DNA from: Pseudarthrobacter enclensis
GTDB lineage: Bacteria > Actinomycetota > Actinomycetes > Actinomycetales > Micrococcaceae
NCBI RefSeq assembly: GCF_030811655.1
Contig: NZ_JAUSRE010000018.1
Location: forward strand, 1-64,000
Direction of reading: 5' to 3'
Length of the DNA: 64,000 bases
In this document: positions 18,228 through 27,630 of the stretch, in pieces
Layout of the letters: each line of letters starts with the position of its first letter
How positions within the stretch are numbered: the stretch's first letter is position 1
The notes under the pieces: model-generated
Seen by the model: the letters and a program-made list of their open reading frames with translations, nothing else
Databases searched by the model: none
Told to the model about the DNA's origin: nothing
Position numbers and translations under genes: made by a program

Positions 18228-20445
18228 TGCGTCCCAGCAGCTGGTCCAGCCCGAACCGCTCCTCCAGCTGCGCCCGCGTCAGCTGGCCGTGGTAATGCTC
18301 CTCCAGCAGCGGCATCAGCTCGTACTTCCAGATCCGGCGCAGCCCGGCAGGGGTCTGGGCGGCGGCCTTCATGAAGTAGGACGGTCCGATCATCAGGTCG
18401 CGGTCCCATTCGTCAATGGCCCCGTTGAGCGCATCCAGCAGCAGCGCCGGGGTGGGGTCGAGCTGGCGGGCCTGCAGGAACCGGTGGAGGGATCCCTTCA
18501 CCGGCTCGGTCTGCGGGTGCAGTTCAATGAAGGAGAACCGGCGCCGGATGGCGGCGTCCATCATGGCAATGGACCGGTCCGCGGTGTTCATGGTGCCGAT
18601 GATGTACAGGTTGTCCGGCAGCGTGAACGGCTCATTGGGGCTGTACTGCAGGTAGATGCGGTCATCGCGGTATTCCAGCAGGAAGTACAGCTCGCCGAAC
18701 ACCTTGGCCAGGTTGGCCCGGTTCATCTCGTCGATGATCAGGAAGTACGGTTTCTTCTCGTTGCCGGGCTTCGCGGCTTCCTCCGCCAGCCGGCGCAGCG
18801 GGCCGGCCACGAGTTTGAATGACACCTGGCCTTCGTCGGTTTTGTCCGGCCGGTAGCCCTCGAAGAAGTCCTCGTAGGCGTACGACGGGTGGAACTGGAC
18901 GAGTTTGACCCGCTCGTCCGTGCTGTCGTCCGCCAGCTCGGCAGCAAGGTGCTTGGCCAGGTATGTCTTGCCGGTGCCGGGTGGACCGTAGAGGACCAGC
19001 TGCCGGTTTTCCTCCAGCAGGTCGGCGATCTCCTGAAGCGGTTCCAGTTCCATGTGCAGCGACGCGGCGAACTCCCGGGTCAGCGGGCGGAAGCCCTCCT
19101 GCACGGGAGGGACGACGGCGGCGCCCTCCGTGTCGGCGTCAGGTTCGGTCTCCGCTTCCGGCGGCAGCAGCGCCTGCAGCGCCTGGACCACGCGGGTCAC
19201 GTCCACCACGATGCCGGGGGTGGCCAGCTGGCGCTGGACGTGCCGGGGCAGGCTGGTGGTGGTGTGGCCGTCATCGAACCAACGCACCTTGCGCCGCAGC
19301 CGGCGGTTGTCGTCGTTGTACTCGGGCTCCCCCAGCACACCGCCGAGGCGTACCGTTCCGGCGTGCTGGTACAGCACCAGGTCGCCCGGCTTCATGACGG
19401 TCAGGAAGGCGAAGACCGCCGTCTTGGTGTCCTCGCGCTCCACGTAGCCCAGGTGCTTGTAGTCCTCGTCCACGGCGTGCTGAACCACACCGGCGGTGAC
19501 GCCGGGGTCCAGGTGGCGGAGATGTTCGACGTCGAGAGTCACCTTTTCCTCGCCGTGCCACGCGGTGAGCAGCTCGGCATGGTCGCTGTGCGTCCGCAGC
19601 AGCCACGCGCGCCGGCCGGGGTCGCCCACCTTCCGCCACTGGCTGACCAGTTGCCGGGAGTACCAGTCGATGCGCTGGCCGGCCTGCTCGTCCAGGTGCC
19701 GGCGGATGCGGTGGATATCGGCCGTGATGTCTTCTTCGGTGTCGCCGTTGGCCCCGCCCACCAGCGAGGCGAACGCGTCCCGGATCTCCTGCCGCTCCAC
19801 GTCCGCCACCACGGGCTCGAAGTAGCTGGGCCACGCCAGGAATTCGATGCTGCGGCGGATGGCGGGCTGGTCCTCCGGGGTGGACGCGGCCAGGTGGTGG
19901 AACTGCAGCGGGTCCTTGATGGCGGCCTGCACCACGGCGGCCGGGCGCTGCGCAACGTTCCGGACAAACCGGCACAGCCACTTGAGGTGGTCCCAGATGG
20001 TCCAGTTGAACTCGGCGGTCCGGTCGCGGATCACACCGTGGTCCGTCATGCCGGCGTACAGCTCCTCGGGGAGCTCAAGCGGCGGTTCCAGCCAGCCGGC
20101 GGCTTCAGCCACGCGGGCGCGTTTGACCTTCAGGGACTTCACTTCGTGGGCCAGCGGCAGTGACTGCAGGAACAGCAGCTCGACGGCGAGCTGCTTGGCC
20201 CCGCGCGTGGCACCATCCAGGTTCTCCCGGAGGTTGGTCATCATCGGGGCCTTTGGATCCGGGATGCCGCGGTCCAGCCGGTCAAGCAGCTCGGCGGCCG
20301 CCGGAACGGACCAGGTCCTGGTGCGGCCGTCCAGGGGTGACGCTTTTCCCTGCAGGCCGGGCCCCAGCACGAACCATGCAGCGTCCTCGATCTCCTTCGA
20401 GATGCCGAGGGCGCGGGTCATGGCAGCAGTGGCAGTGGGGGTCAT
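18214..20445 (-). CDS. mcrB: McrB-type AAA+ motor of a McrBC restriction system
   Basis: A 743-residue protein. The C-terminal AAA+ domain carries LYGPPGTGKTYLAKHL (Walker A near 485), FLIIDEMNRANLAKV (Walker B near 568) and GTMNTADRSIA (near 617), the signature of McrB. In E. coli this motor uses GTP, translocates DNA and recruits McrC. The long N-terminal part differs from E. coli McrB. Near 350-380 the segment PGDLVLYQHAGTVRLGGVLGEPEY resembles an EVE/PUA-like modified-base reader; this is inference. The ATG at 20445 is chosen over one 45 bases upstream because GAGG lies before it. Confidence 0.88.
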   Translation of the reverse strand: MTPTATAAMTRALGISKEIEDAAWFVLGPGLQGKASPLDGRTRTWSVPAAAELLDRLDRGIPDPKAPMMTNLRENLDGATRGAKQLAVELLFLQSLPLAHEVKSLKVKRARVAEAAGWLEPPLELPEELYAGMTDHGVIRDRTAEFNWTIWDHLKWLCRFVRNVAQRPAAVVQAAIKDPLQFHHLAASTPEDQPAIRRSIEFLAWPSYFEPVVADVERQEIRDAFASLVGGANGDTEEDITADIHRIRRHLDEQAGQRIDWYSRQLVSQWRKVGDPGRRAWLLRTHSDHAELLTAWHGEEKVTLDVEHLRHLDPGVTAGVVQHAVDEDYKHLGYVEREDTKTAVFAFLTVMKPGDLVLYQHAGTVRLGGVLGEPEYNDDNRRLRRKVRWFDDGHTTTSLPRHVQRQLATPGIVVDVTRVVQALQALLPPEAETEPDADTEGAAVVPPVQEGFRPLTREFAASLHMELEPLQEIADLLEENRQLVLYGPPGTGKTYLAKHLAAELADDSTDERVKLVQFHPSYAYEDFFEGYRPDKTDEGQVSFKLVAGPLRRLAEEAAKPGNEKKPYFLIIDEMNRANLAKVFGELYFLLEYRDDRIYLQYSPNEPFTLPDNLYIIGTMNTADRSIAMMDAAIRRRFSFIELHPQTEPVKGSLHRFLQARQLDPTPALLLDALNGAIDEWDRDLMIGPSYFMKAAAQTPAGLRRIWKYELMPLLEEHYHGQLTRAQLEERFGLDQLLGRIAAR

Positions 20446-20526
20446 GCCCTCAAATTTACAGGGTGAAGCTGGACGCCCGCTCCACGGCACCTGGCCGCCC
20501 CTGCGCCGCCAGGGTTCCGGACCTGC

Positions 20527-20832
20527 CTATTTGCCGGTGGCGGACCGCCTCCTGCCGAACACGAAGTACCCCATGGGACCGATGAAGTTAACAAAGGACG
20601 CGGCCCGCCACGCAACCTTGGGGCCGTTGATGAGCTCGGCGGGCCGGCGCGAGATGTCCCGCTGGGCGGCAACCAGCAGGGATACCTGCGCCACGGCGCC
20701 GAGGATGGTGCCCGCCTTGCGTGAAGGCGACATCTCTTTCCACGTCTTCTTCTGCCTGCCTGCGTGGGCCTTGTTCCTGCGGCTCCTGTTCAGTGCCATC
20801 TTGTTCGGGGCCTTGCTCTCGTTCCGGGCCAT
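20527..20832 (-). CDS. small membrane protein, PLDc N-terminal-like
   Basis: A 101-residue protein. A basic N-terminal half (many Lys/Arg, residues 1-40) precedes two hydrophobic stretches (GTILGAVAQVSLLVAA and FVNFIGPMGYFVFG). The arrangement, including WRAASFVNFIGPMGYFVFGRR, resembles the phospholipase D/cardiolipin synthase N-terminal membrane domain found alone in actinobacteria. GGAAG is placed well before the ATG at 20832. It lies 82 bases upstream of mcrB in the same direction, so cotranscription is possible but no link is known. Confidence 0.65.
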   Translation of the reverse strand: MARNESKAPNKMALNRSRRNKAHAGRQKKTWKEMSPSRKAGTILGAVAQVSLLVAAQRDISRRPAELINGPKVAWRAASFVNFIGPMGYFVFGRRRSATGK

Positions 20833-20897
20833 CGGGCTTCCTTTCGCTCTGGTGGTTGTTCCAGTCCAATGTGTCCGGTGCAGGCCTGACCAGAGTC

Positions 20898-21350
20898 TTA
20901 GTGCCTGTAGGGCGCCATCCGGTCTTTTTGTTCCTGGGTAATCCGCTGCACCCGGCCGGTGGCTTCGTCCACGAACGCGAGGTGGCTGCTGGCCTTCACG
21001 CAGTCCTCCCTGGTGACAGGGTCCTGGAGCAGGTAGTGGATATCGAAGCTCGCGCCTTTTACGGCACCAATCCACACCTGCACCACCGCCGGCACGTTGC
21101 GGTACTCCAGCGTCCTGACATACCGGATCTTGTGGTCCACCACCAGCGCCAGGGTTCCGTCGGGGACGTCGTTGAACAACGACACGGGAGGTTCGATCCC
21201 CGGAAGCCCTGCTCCCCGCGGTGGCCCGAAGGCCGCGATCCTCGCTTCCTCCAGCATCCGCACAATCTGGACGTTGTTGATGTGGCCATAGGCGTCCATG
21301 TCACCCCACCGCATGGGTACCAGGACTTCGATCCTCTGGCCGCCGTGCAC
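20898..21350 (-). CDS. acyl-CoA thioesterase, hotdog fold
   Basis: A 150-residue single hotdog domain of the 4-hydroxybenzoyl-CoA thioesterase/YbgC type, which hydrolyses acyl-CoA esters in the cytosol. The N-terminal RWGDMDAYGHINNV (residues 14-27) carries the conserved Asp and is diagnostic. It begins two bases after the ABC subunit gene 21353-23431 ends, so these genes form one transcription unit. The acyl substrate is not predictable. Confidence 0.87.
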   Translation of the reverse strand: MHGGQRIEVLVPMRWGDMDAYGHINNVQIVRMLEEARIAAFGPPRGAGLPGIEPPVSLFNDVPDGTLALVVDHKIRYVRTLEYRNVPAVVQVWIGAVKGASFDIHYLLQDPVTREDCVKASSHLAFVDEATGRVQRITQEQKDRMAPYRH

Positions 21351-21352
21351 GC

Positions 21353-23431
21353 TCAGCTGCGCACCGCCGTCGAATCATCCGCGGTCTCCCCCGCGTCCGC
21401 ACCCGCAAACTGGGACATGTAGAGGCGATGGTAAGCACCGCCCGCCCCCAGCAGCACCTGGTGGTTGCCCTGTTCCACGATTCGTCCGTTCTCCATGACC
21501 AGGATCGTATCGGCATCGCGAATGGTTGAGAGACGATGCGCGATCACGAAGCTGGTCCGGTCCGAGCGCAGGGCCGCCATTGCTTTCTGGACCAGGAGTT
21601 CGGTGCGGGTGTCCACGGAACTGGTGGCCTCGTCCAGGATCAGCAGCGATGGGTTGGCCACGAAGGCGCGGGCGATGGTGATCAGCTGCTTTTCGCCGGC
21701 GCTTACGTTGTTGCCCTCTTCATCGATGACGGTGTCATAGCCCTCGGGCAGGGCCCGGACGAACCGGTCCACGAACGTTGCCTTGGCCGCCGCCATGACC
21801 TGTTCCTCTGTGGCCCCGAGGTTGCCGTAGCGGATGTTGTCGTAAATGGAGCCGCCGAACAACCATGCGTCCTGCAGGACCATCCCCACCTTGGAGCGCA
21901 GCTCGGAGCGGCTGAGGTGGGTGATGTCCACGCCATCCAGCAGGATGGACCCGGAATTGAGCTCATAGAACCGCATCACCAGGTTCACCAAGGTGGTCTT
22001 GCCTGCTCCGGTGGGACCGACGATCGCCACGGTGTTGCCGGGCTCGGCAGTAAAGGAGAGGTTTTCGATGAGCGGCTTGTCCGGGGTGTAGCTGAAGGTG
22101 ACGTTCCTGAAGTCGACGTGCCCGTCGGTCTTGGCCGGCAGGTGTTCGGTGGCGGTCTCCTGGTCCTGTTCGTCGGCGTCCAGGAATTCGAAAACTCGTT
22201 CCGAGGACGCCACCCCGGACTGGAGCATGTTGGCCATGCCGGCCATCTGGCCCAGCGGCTGGGTGAACTCGCGGGAGTACTGAATGAAAGCAGTGGCATC
22301 GCCCAGGGACATGGCCCCGGATGCCACGCGAAGACCGCCCACTACGGCGATGCCCACATAGCTGAGGTAGGAAACGAACTGCATGACGGGGAAGATGATC
22401 CCGGACACGAACTGCGCCCCGAAACTTGCCTTGTAGAGCGCCTCGTTGCGTTCCTCGAACCGTTCCAGCATGTCAGCGTCCCGGCCAAAAACGCGCACCA
22501 GGTCGTGGCCCGAGAAGGATTCCTCGATCTGGCCGTTCAGTGACCCGGTGTTCTTCCACTGGGCAGCGAAGAGTTTCTGGCTACGGGCACCGATGATGCC
22601 TGCTGCCACCCCTGACAGCGGCAGGGCAACCAGGGCGATCAGGGCAAGCTGCCAGGAAACGATGAACATCATGATCACGATGCCCACCACGGTCAGCACG
22701 GAGTTGACCAGCTGTGCAAACGCCTGCTGGAGTGCCTGCTGGATGTTGTCGACATCGTTTGTCACCCGGGACAGCACGTCGCCGCGCTGGCGGGTGTCGA
22801 AGTAGTTCAGCGGCAGGCGGTTCAGCTTGGTTTCTGTGTCGTCGCGCAGCCGGCGGATGACCTTCATGACGATGCGGTTCAGGACGTACCCCTGCAGCCA
22901 CATGAAGATGTTCGCCACGAAGTACATCAGCAGGACGATGGCAATGAGCATGGTGAGCTTGTCGAAGTTGATGCCGGTGCCGGGCACCACCTCCATCCTG
23001 GACAGCATGTCCGCGAAGTTGTCCTGGCCCTGCTGGCGCAGGCCGGCAACAAACTGTTCCTTGCCCGCGCCGGCGGGCAGTTGTTTGCCCACCACCCCGG
23101 CGAAGATGACGTCCATGGCCTGGCCCAGGATCTTGGGGGCAATGACGTTGAGGACCACGGAAATGACTACAAGGCCCACCACTGCGGAGATGCCCGGGGC
23201 CTCGGGCTTCAGCAGCCCCATGAGCCGTTTGGCGGAAGGCCAGAAGTGCTGGGCCTTCTTGGCGGGCATGGCGCCGAACATGCCGCCGTCGGCTTCGGTG
23301 GGTTGGAATTCATCCTCGATGAAATCGTCGTCCGACGGCTTTTGCGTGGCGGGCTGGGCCTCCCCCGGAACAGGCTGGGCGGTCAGCAGTATCTCCTCTA
23401 CGGGAGCGGCGTCCTTCTTCCGGAGCCTCAT
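21353..23431 (-). CDS. ABC exporter half-transporter, catalytic ATP site
   Basis: A 692-residue ABC exporter subunit: about 90 extra N-terminal residues, six membrane helices (about 100-400) and a nucleotide-binding domain. Walker A GPTGAGKTT is near 474, Walker B LLILDEATSSVD (intact Glu) near 597 and the H-loop VIAHRLSTI near 630. The signature is SAGEKQ rather than SGGQ. Together with its partner 23428-25161, whose Walker B Glu and H-loop His are replaced, it makes a heterodimer with one competent and one degenerate ATP site, as in TM287/288. The start overlaps the partner's stop by four bases. The substrate is unknown; lipid or drug export is typical. Confidence 0.92.
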   Translation of the reverse strand: MRLRKKDAAPVEEILLTAQPVPGEAQPATQKPSDDDFIEDEFQPTEADGGMFGAMPAKKAQHFWPSAKRLMGLLKPEAPGISAVVGLVVISVVLNVIAPKILGQAMDVIFAGVVGKQLPAGAGKEQFVAGLRQQGQDNFADMLSRMEVVPGTGINFDKLTMLIAIVLLMYFVANIFMWLQGYVLNRIVMKVIRRLRDDTETKLNRLPLNYFDTRQRGDVLSRVTNDVDNIQQALQQAFAQLVNSVLTVVGIVIMMFIVSWQLALIALVALPLSGVAAGIIGARSQKLFAAQWKNTGSLNGQIEESFSGHDLVRVFGRDADMLERFEERNEALYKASFGAQFVSGIIFPVMQFVSYLSYVGIAVVGGLRVASGAMSLGDATAFIQYSREFTQPLGQMAGMANMLQSGVASSERVFEFLDADEQDQETATEHLPAKTDGHVDFRNVTFSYTPDKPLIENLSFTAEPGNTVAIVGPTGAGKTTLVNLVMRFYELNSGSILLDGVDITHLSRSELRSKVGMVLQDAWLFGGSIYDNIRYGNLGATEEQVMAAAKATFVDRFVRALPEGYDTVIDEEGNNVSAGEKQLITIARAFVANPSLLILDEATSSVDTRTELLVQKAMAALRSDRTSFVIAHRLSTIRDADTILVMENGRIVEQGNHQVLLGAGGAYHRLYMSQFAGADAGETADDSTAVRS

Positions 23432-25161
23432 GCCACTTCCTCCACGCTCAGTTGGGATTCGACAATTTCCTGGTAGGTGGGCGACGTTTCAAGGAGTTCC
23501 TCGTGCGTGCCGCGGTCCACGATCCGTCCGTTGTCCAATACCAGGATCTGGTCAGCCCCGGTGATGGTGGAGATCCGCTGGGCCACGATGATCACCGTGG
23601 CGTCGGTGGTGGTGTCCTTGAGTGCGGCACGGAGCCGGGCGTCGGTAGCGACGTCCAGTGCGGAGAAAGAGTCATCAAAAAGGTAGACGCGCGGCTTCGT
23701 GACGAGGGCCCGGGCAATGCAGAGGCGCTGGCGCTGCCCGCCGGAAACGTTGGTGCCGCCCTGGGCGATCCGGGAATCCAGCCCGTTTGTCTTCTCCCGG
23801 ACAAAGGAGTCGCCCTGGGCCACCCGGAGGGCATTCCAGAGTTCCTGGTCTGTTGCCTCGGTCCTGCCGAACCGCAGGTTGTGCGCAATGGTTCCGGAGA
23901 ACAGGTAGGGACGCTGCGGGACCAAGGCCACGCGTTTGGTGATTTCGGCACGGTCAAGTTGGTCCACGGGCACTCCGTCCAGCAGCACCTGGCCCTCCAC
24001 GGGGTCGTACAGCCTCGGCAGGAGGGACAGTAGAGAGGTCTTGCCGGCGCCCGTTGACCCGATGATGGCGATCGTCTGCCCGGGACGGGCAGTGAAACTG
24101 ATGTTACTGAGAACCGGAGACTCGGCGCCCGGGTAGGCGAAGGTGACGTTGCGGTACTCCACCACGCCGGCGAGCGAGGCCGGCGATTGCGGATGCCTGG
24201 GCTCGTGGATGGAGGGTTCGACGTCGAGCACCTCACCGATGCGGTCGGCGCACACTGAGGCACGCGGGATCATCATGGCCATGAAGGTGCCCATCATGAC
24301 GGCCATCAGGATCTGCAGCAGATACTGCAGGAACGCGGTCAGCGATCCCACCTGCATGGCGCCGGCGTCCACCCGTTGCCCGCCGAACCAAAGCACGGCG
24401 GCGGTGGAGAGGTGCAGGATCATGGTGATGGCCGGAAACATCAGGACGAACAGGGCGCCGATGCGGAGCGACACGTCCGTGAGCTCCTGGTTGGCAGCGC
24501 CGAAACGTTCCGTTTCATAGGGTTCCCGCACGAACGCACGTACGACGCGGATGCCGATGATCTGCTCGCGCAGTACGGCGTTGATGCGGTCGATCTTCCG
24601 CTGCATGGAACGGAACAGCGGGATAAGCCGGACCACCAGGTAGCCCACCACCACGCCCAGGAGCGGCACTGACACCCAGACAAGCCAGGACAGGTTGAGG
24701 TCCTCGCGGAGCGCCATGACGATGCCGCCTATGCACATGATGGGTGTGGCCACCATGAAGTTCAGCCCCATGAGCAGCAGCATCTGCACCTGCTGGACAT
24801 CGTTGGTGCCGCGGGTGATCAGGGTGGGAGCTCCGAATGCGTTCACATCCTTGGCCGAGAAGCTGGTGACCTTCCGGAAGACTGCGCGGCGCAGGTCCCG
24901 GCCCACTGCCATGGCGGCCCTGGAACCGAAGTAGACGCCGGCGATGGCCGCAGCCACCTGCGCCAACGCCACCAGGAGCATCAGCGCACCCGTGCGCCAG
25001 ATGAAATCGGTGTCTCCACGAGCCACCCCTTCATCGATGATCTGCGCGTTCAGGCTGGGCAGGTAGAGCGCGGCGATGGTGGATGCGAGCTGGAAAATGA
25101 CGACAGCCAGGATGTACGGCGCATAGGGCTGGGAATAGCGCCGTATCAGGGTGAGGAGCAT
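23428..25161 (-). CDS. ABC exporter half-transporter, degenerate ATP site
   Basis: A 577-residue ABC exporter subunit with six membrane helices (about 15-310) and a nucleotide-binding domain. Walker A GSTGAGKTS is near 370 and the signature VSGGQRQR is canonical. Walker B reads LFDDSFSALD (Asp for the catalytic Glu, near 495) and the H-loop reads IVAQRIST (Gln for His, near 525). These changes mark the non-catalytic half of a heterodimeric exporter and match the altered signature of the partner. ATG at 25161 is chosen because membrane helix 1 begins right after it and GGTGAGGAG precedes it. Confidence 0.92.
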   Translation of the reverse strand: MLLTLIRRYSQPYAPYILAVVIFQLASTIAALYLPSLNAQIIDEGVARGDTDFIWRTGALMLLVALAQVAAAIAGVYFGSRAAMAVGRDLRRAVFRKVTSFSAKDVNAFGAPTLITRGTNDVQQVQMLLLMGLNFMVATPIMCIGGIVMALREDLNLSWLVWVSVPLLGVVVGYLVVRLIPLFRSMQRKIDRINAVLREQIIGIRVVRAFVREPYETERFGAANQELTDVSLRIGALFVLMFPAITMILHLSTAAVLWFGGQRVDAGAMQVGSLTAFLQYLLQILMAVMMGTFMAMMIPRASVCADRIGEVLDVEPSIHEPRHPQSPASLAGVVEYRNVTFAYPGAESPVLSNISFTARPGQTIAIIGSTGAGKTSLLSLLPRLYDPVEGQVLLDGVPVDQLDRAEITKRVALVPQRPYLFSGTIAHNLRFGRTEATDQELWNALRVAQGDSFVREKTNGLDSRIAQGGTNVSGGQRQRLCIARALVTKPRVYLFDDSFSALDVATDARLRAALKDTTTDATVIIVAQRISTITGADQILVLDNGRIVDRGTHEELLETSPTYQEIVESQLSVEEVA

Positions 25162-25283
25162 GGACCCAACTCTAGTGACGACCACCGACAATGGTCCCCC
25201 TGGACAACAATTTCCCCGTGGAAATCCTGCACGGAACGCACGGCTGCACCGGCCGGGGCCACGGCCTCCCACCACGCAGGAAA

Positions 25284-25325
25284 GCCGCGGTCCGACGCCG
25301 GAAATCATCCGGCGCGGACCGCGGC
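25284..25325 (-). terminator. terminator of the DHA2 MFS gene
   Basis: Inverted repeat of 11 bp (25284-25294 with 25315-25325) continued, after one bulged base, by 6 bp (25296-25301 with 25309-25314) and a seven-base loop. On the minus strand a short T run follows. It lies 74 bases past the MFS stop codon. Confidence 0.7.
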
Positions 25326-25398
25326 CGTCACGTTGATGCAGTCAGCCTGGCCGGCCTGCGCAGCCTGGCTGCGCACCCGGTGGGACAGCTGCTGCCGA

Positions 25399-27630
25399 CT
25401 ACAGCCCCTGGCTCGAATCCACAGCGGAACCGGCGCCCGGCTCTGCCGCTGGCTGGACCGCGGCGCTGTGCCTGCCGTGGCCGACCAAGTACAGTGCCGC
25501 GGCAGCCTGGAGTTTCCGTTCCTTCAGGAGCTTGCGCTGCAGCCTGCTGAGCTCTGCCGCCGTGGCGGCCTGCTTGGCGGCCACCTCCCGCTGGGAGCGC
25601 AGCTGTTCCTGGATGTCCAGGACCAGGCTGCCCAGTTCCGCCTGCTGGCGCGCCAGCAGGTGCTGGGTTTCCTGCAGTTTCTGCAGCGTGGCCGCGGCAC
25701 TGGCAACCGCGTCCGCAGCCTTTTCAACGCTGTCAGCGGTTCCCAGGCCCAGCCCGTCGGGGCTGCCCAGCCCCTCGGAGCTGAAGCTGCGTGCGAACAC
25801 TTCCTCAAAGTCCTCCGTGGCCAGCCGGCCGGATGCCGCGGCGGCTGCGGCAGCACCGCCGTCGTACCTCTTGGCGGGTGCAGCGGCCGAGCCTGCGCGG
25901 ACTGCACTGCGGCCAGTCATCGCGGCGGGAAGGTCCCCTTGCGGGGCGTTGCCGGAGACCATGGGCAGTTGGCCGGTCATCGCCGTCATGCCCGCTTCGC
26001 CGGCCGCGTTTGCCTGAAGGCTGGCTTCCGGGGTGATGTCGACGGTCTTGCGCAGCGGCACTTCCTTGATGAAGATCACGGCGATCAGGGCAACCGCGCT
26101 GACTACTGCGGAGATCATGAAGATGCCCGCCGTGGCGTCGCCGTAGGCAGCGCGCATGACGTCGGCGACCGGCGCGGGAAGGTCTGCCAGGTCCAGGCTG
26201 GCACCGCCGTTTCCGCTGGCCGGGATACCCAGCTTCGCGAGCCCGTCAGTGGCAAGGTCTTTGACGTGGTTGGACATGACCGCGCCCAGGACGGACACGC
26301 CAATGGCGCCGCCGAAGGAGCGGAAGAAGGCGACCGAGGCACTGGCTGAACCGATGTCCGTGGCACGGACGGTGTTCTGGACCGCAAGGACCAGGTTCTG
26401 CATCAGCATGCCCAGGCCCACGCCGAAGACCGCGGTGTAGAGCCCTGCCAGCCAAAGATCGGTGGTGTGGGTCAAGGTTCCTGCCATCGCCAGGCCGCCG
26501 ATCAGCAGGATGGTGCCGCCGATGAGGAACCGCTTCCACTTGCCATAGCGGCTGATGAGCTGGCCGGAGACCACGGAGCCCACCAGGTTGCCGGCGATCA
26601 TGGGCAGCGTCAGCAGGCCGGCTTCGGTTGGGGTCGCGCCGCGGGCCACCTGGTAGTACTGGCCCAGGAAGGTGGAGGAGCTGAACATTGCAACGCCGAC
26701 GGCAACCGAAGCCACGATGGCCAGTGCGGTGGTGCGCTCGGAGATGATCTTCAGCGGGATGATCGGCTGGGACACCTTGGACTCAACCAGCACCAGCAGT
26801 GCGAGCAGGAGGACGCCGCCGCCCACCATCACCACGGACTGCCAGGACCACCAGTCGTAGTAATCGGGGTTGCCGGCGAAGGACACCCAGACCAGGAGCA
26901 GGCTGACGCCGGTGGTCAGCAGGATGGCACCCAGCCAGTCGATCTTGGCGGGACGCTTGACGTGCGGAACCTTGAGCGTGATCTGGAGCAGGATCAGCGC
27001 GACGACGGCGAGCGGCACGCAGACGAAGAATGTCCAGCGCCAGCCGAGTGAGCTGTCCACGATGAAACCGCCCAGCAGCGGGCCCCCGGCGGTGCCGACA
27101 GCCATGACGGCACCCATGTAGCCGGAGTACTTGCCGCGTTCGCGGGGCGGGATGATGGAGCCGATGATGGCCTGGGCGAGGGCCGTGAGGCCGCCCATGG
27201 CGATGCCCTGGATGACACGGGCGGTCAGCAGGAACGGGATGTTCTCGGAGAAGCCGGCCATGACGGATCCGGCCACGAAGATCACGATGCTCAGCTGGAC
27301 GAGGACCTTCTTGTCGAAGAGGTCGGCGAGCTTGCCCCAGATGGGGGTGGTGGCTGCGTTGGCGAGCAGCGCGGCCGTGATGACCCATGCGAAGTCCGTC
27401 TGGGTGCCCTTGAGCTCGGACATGATGGTGGGCAGCGCGTTGGCCACGATGGTGCTGCTCAGGATCGCGGTGAAAAAAGCGGCCAGCAGGCCGGTCAGGG
27501 CCTCCATGATCTGGCGGTGGTTCATGGGGGCGCCGGGTTCGTGGCGCTTGGATTGCCGCGATTCCTGTTTGGCGGTGCGTTGGCGCTGGCGCTCCTGCTC
27601 CTGGTCCGCGGCGGCGGTGACGTTAGCCAT
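25399..27630 (-). CDS. DHA2 family MFS efflux pump with long C-terminal tail
   Basis: A 743-residue, 14-helix drug:proton antiporter of the EmrB/QacA type. Family marks are LDxTIVANALPTI-like STIVANALPTI in helix 1, WVITAALLANAATTPIWGKLADLFDKK, RVIQGIAMGG and the antiporter motif GPLLGGFI. A cytosolic tail of about 215 residues (from ~525) is absent from usual members: an Ala/Gly-rich stretch and then a heptad-like coiled coil (about 650-720). The gene overlaps the upstream MarR gene by eight bases, so it is coregulated with MarR. The exported compound is unknown. Confidence 0.9.
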   Translation of the reverse strand: MANVTAAADQEQERQRQRTAKQESRQSKRHEPGAPMNHRQIMEALTGLLAAFFTAILSSTIVANALPTIMSELKGTQTDFAWVITAALLANAATTPIWGKLADLFDKKVLVQLSIVIFVAGSVMAGFSENIPFLLTARVIQGIAMGGLTALAQAIIGSIIPPRERGKYSGYMGAVMAVGTAGGPLLGGFIVDSSLGWRWTFFVCVPLAVVALILLQITLKVPHVKRPAKIDWLGAILLTTGVSLLLVWVSFAGNPDYYDWWSWQSVVMVGGGVLLLALLVLVESKVSQPIIPLKIISERTTALAIVASVAVGVAMFSSSTFLGQYYQVARGATPTEAGLLTLPMIAGNLVGSVVSGQLISRYGKWKRFLIGGTILLIGGLAMAGTLTHTTDLWLAGLYTAVFGVGLGMLMQNLVLAVQNTVRATDIGSASASVAFFRSFGGAIGVSVLGAVMSNHVKDLATDGLAKLGIPASGNGGASLDLADLPAPVADVMRAAYGDATAGIFMISAVVSAVALIAVIFIKEVPLRKTVDITPEASLQANAAGEAGMTAMTGQLPMVSGNAPQGDLPAAMTGRSAVRAGSAAAPAKRYDGGAAAAAAASGRLATEDFEEVFARSFSSEGLGSPDGLGLGTADSVEKAADAVASAAATLQKLQETQHLLARQQAELGSLVLDIQEQLRSQREVAAKQAATAAELSRLQRKLLKERKLQAAAALYLVGHGRHSAAVQPAAEPGAGSAVDSSQGL

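Noticed and set aside
17001..20445. Wider defence island
   Set aside because: Only the McrBC pair is defence-related; neighbours are a two-component system, a small membrane protein and an ABC exporter, with no integrase, methylase or toxin genes.
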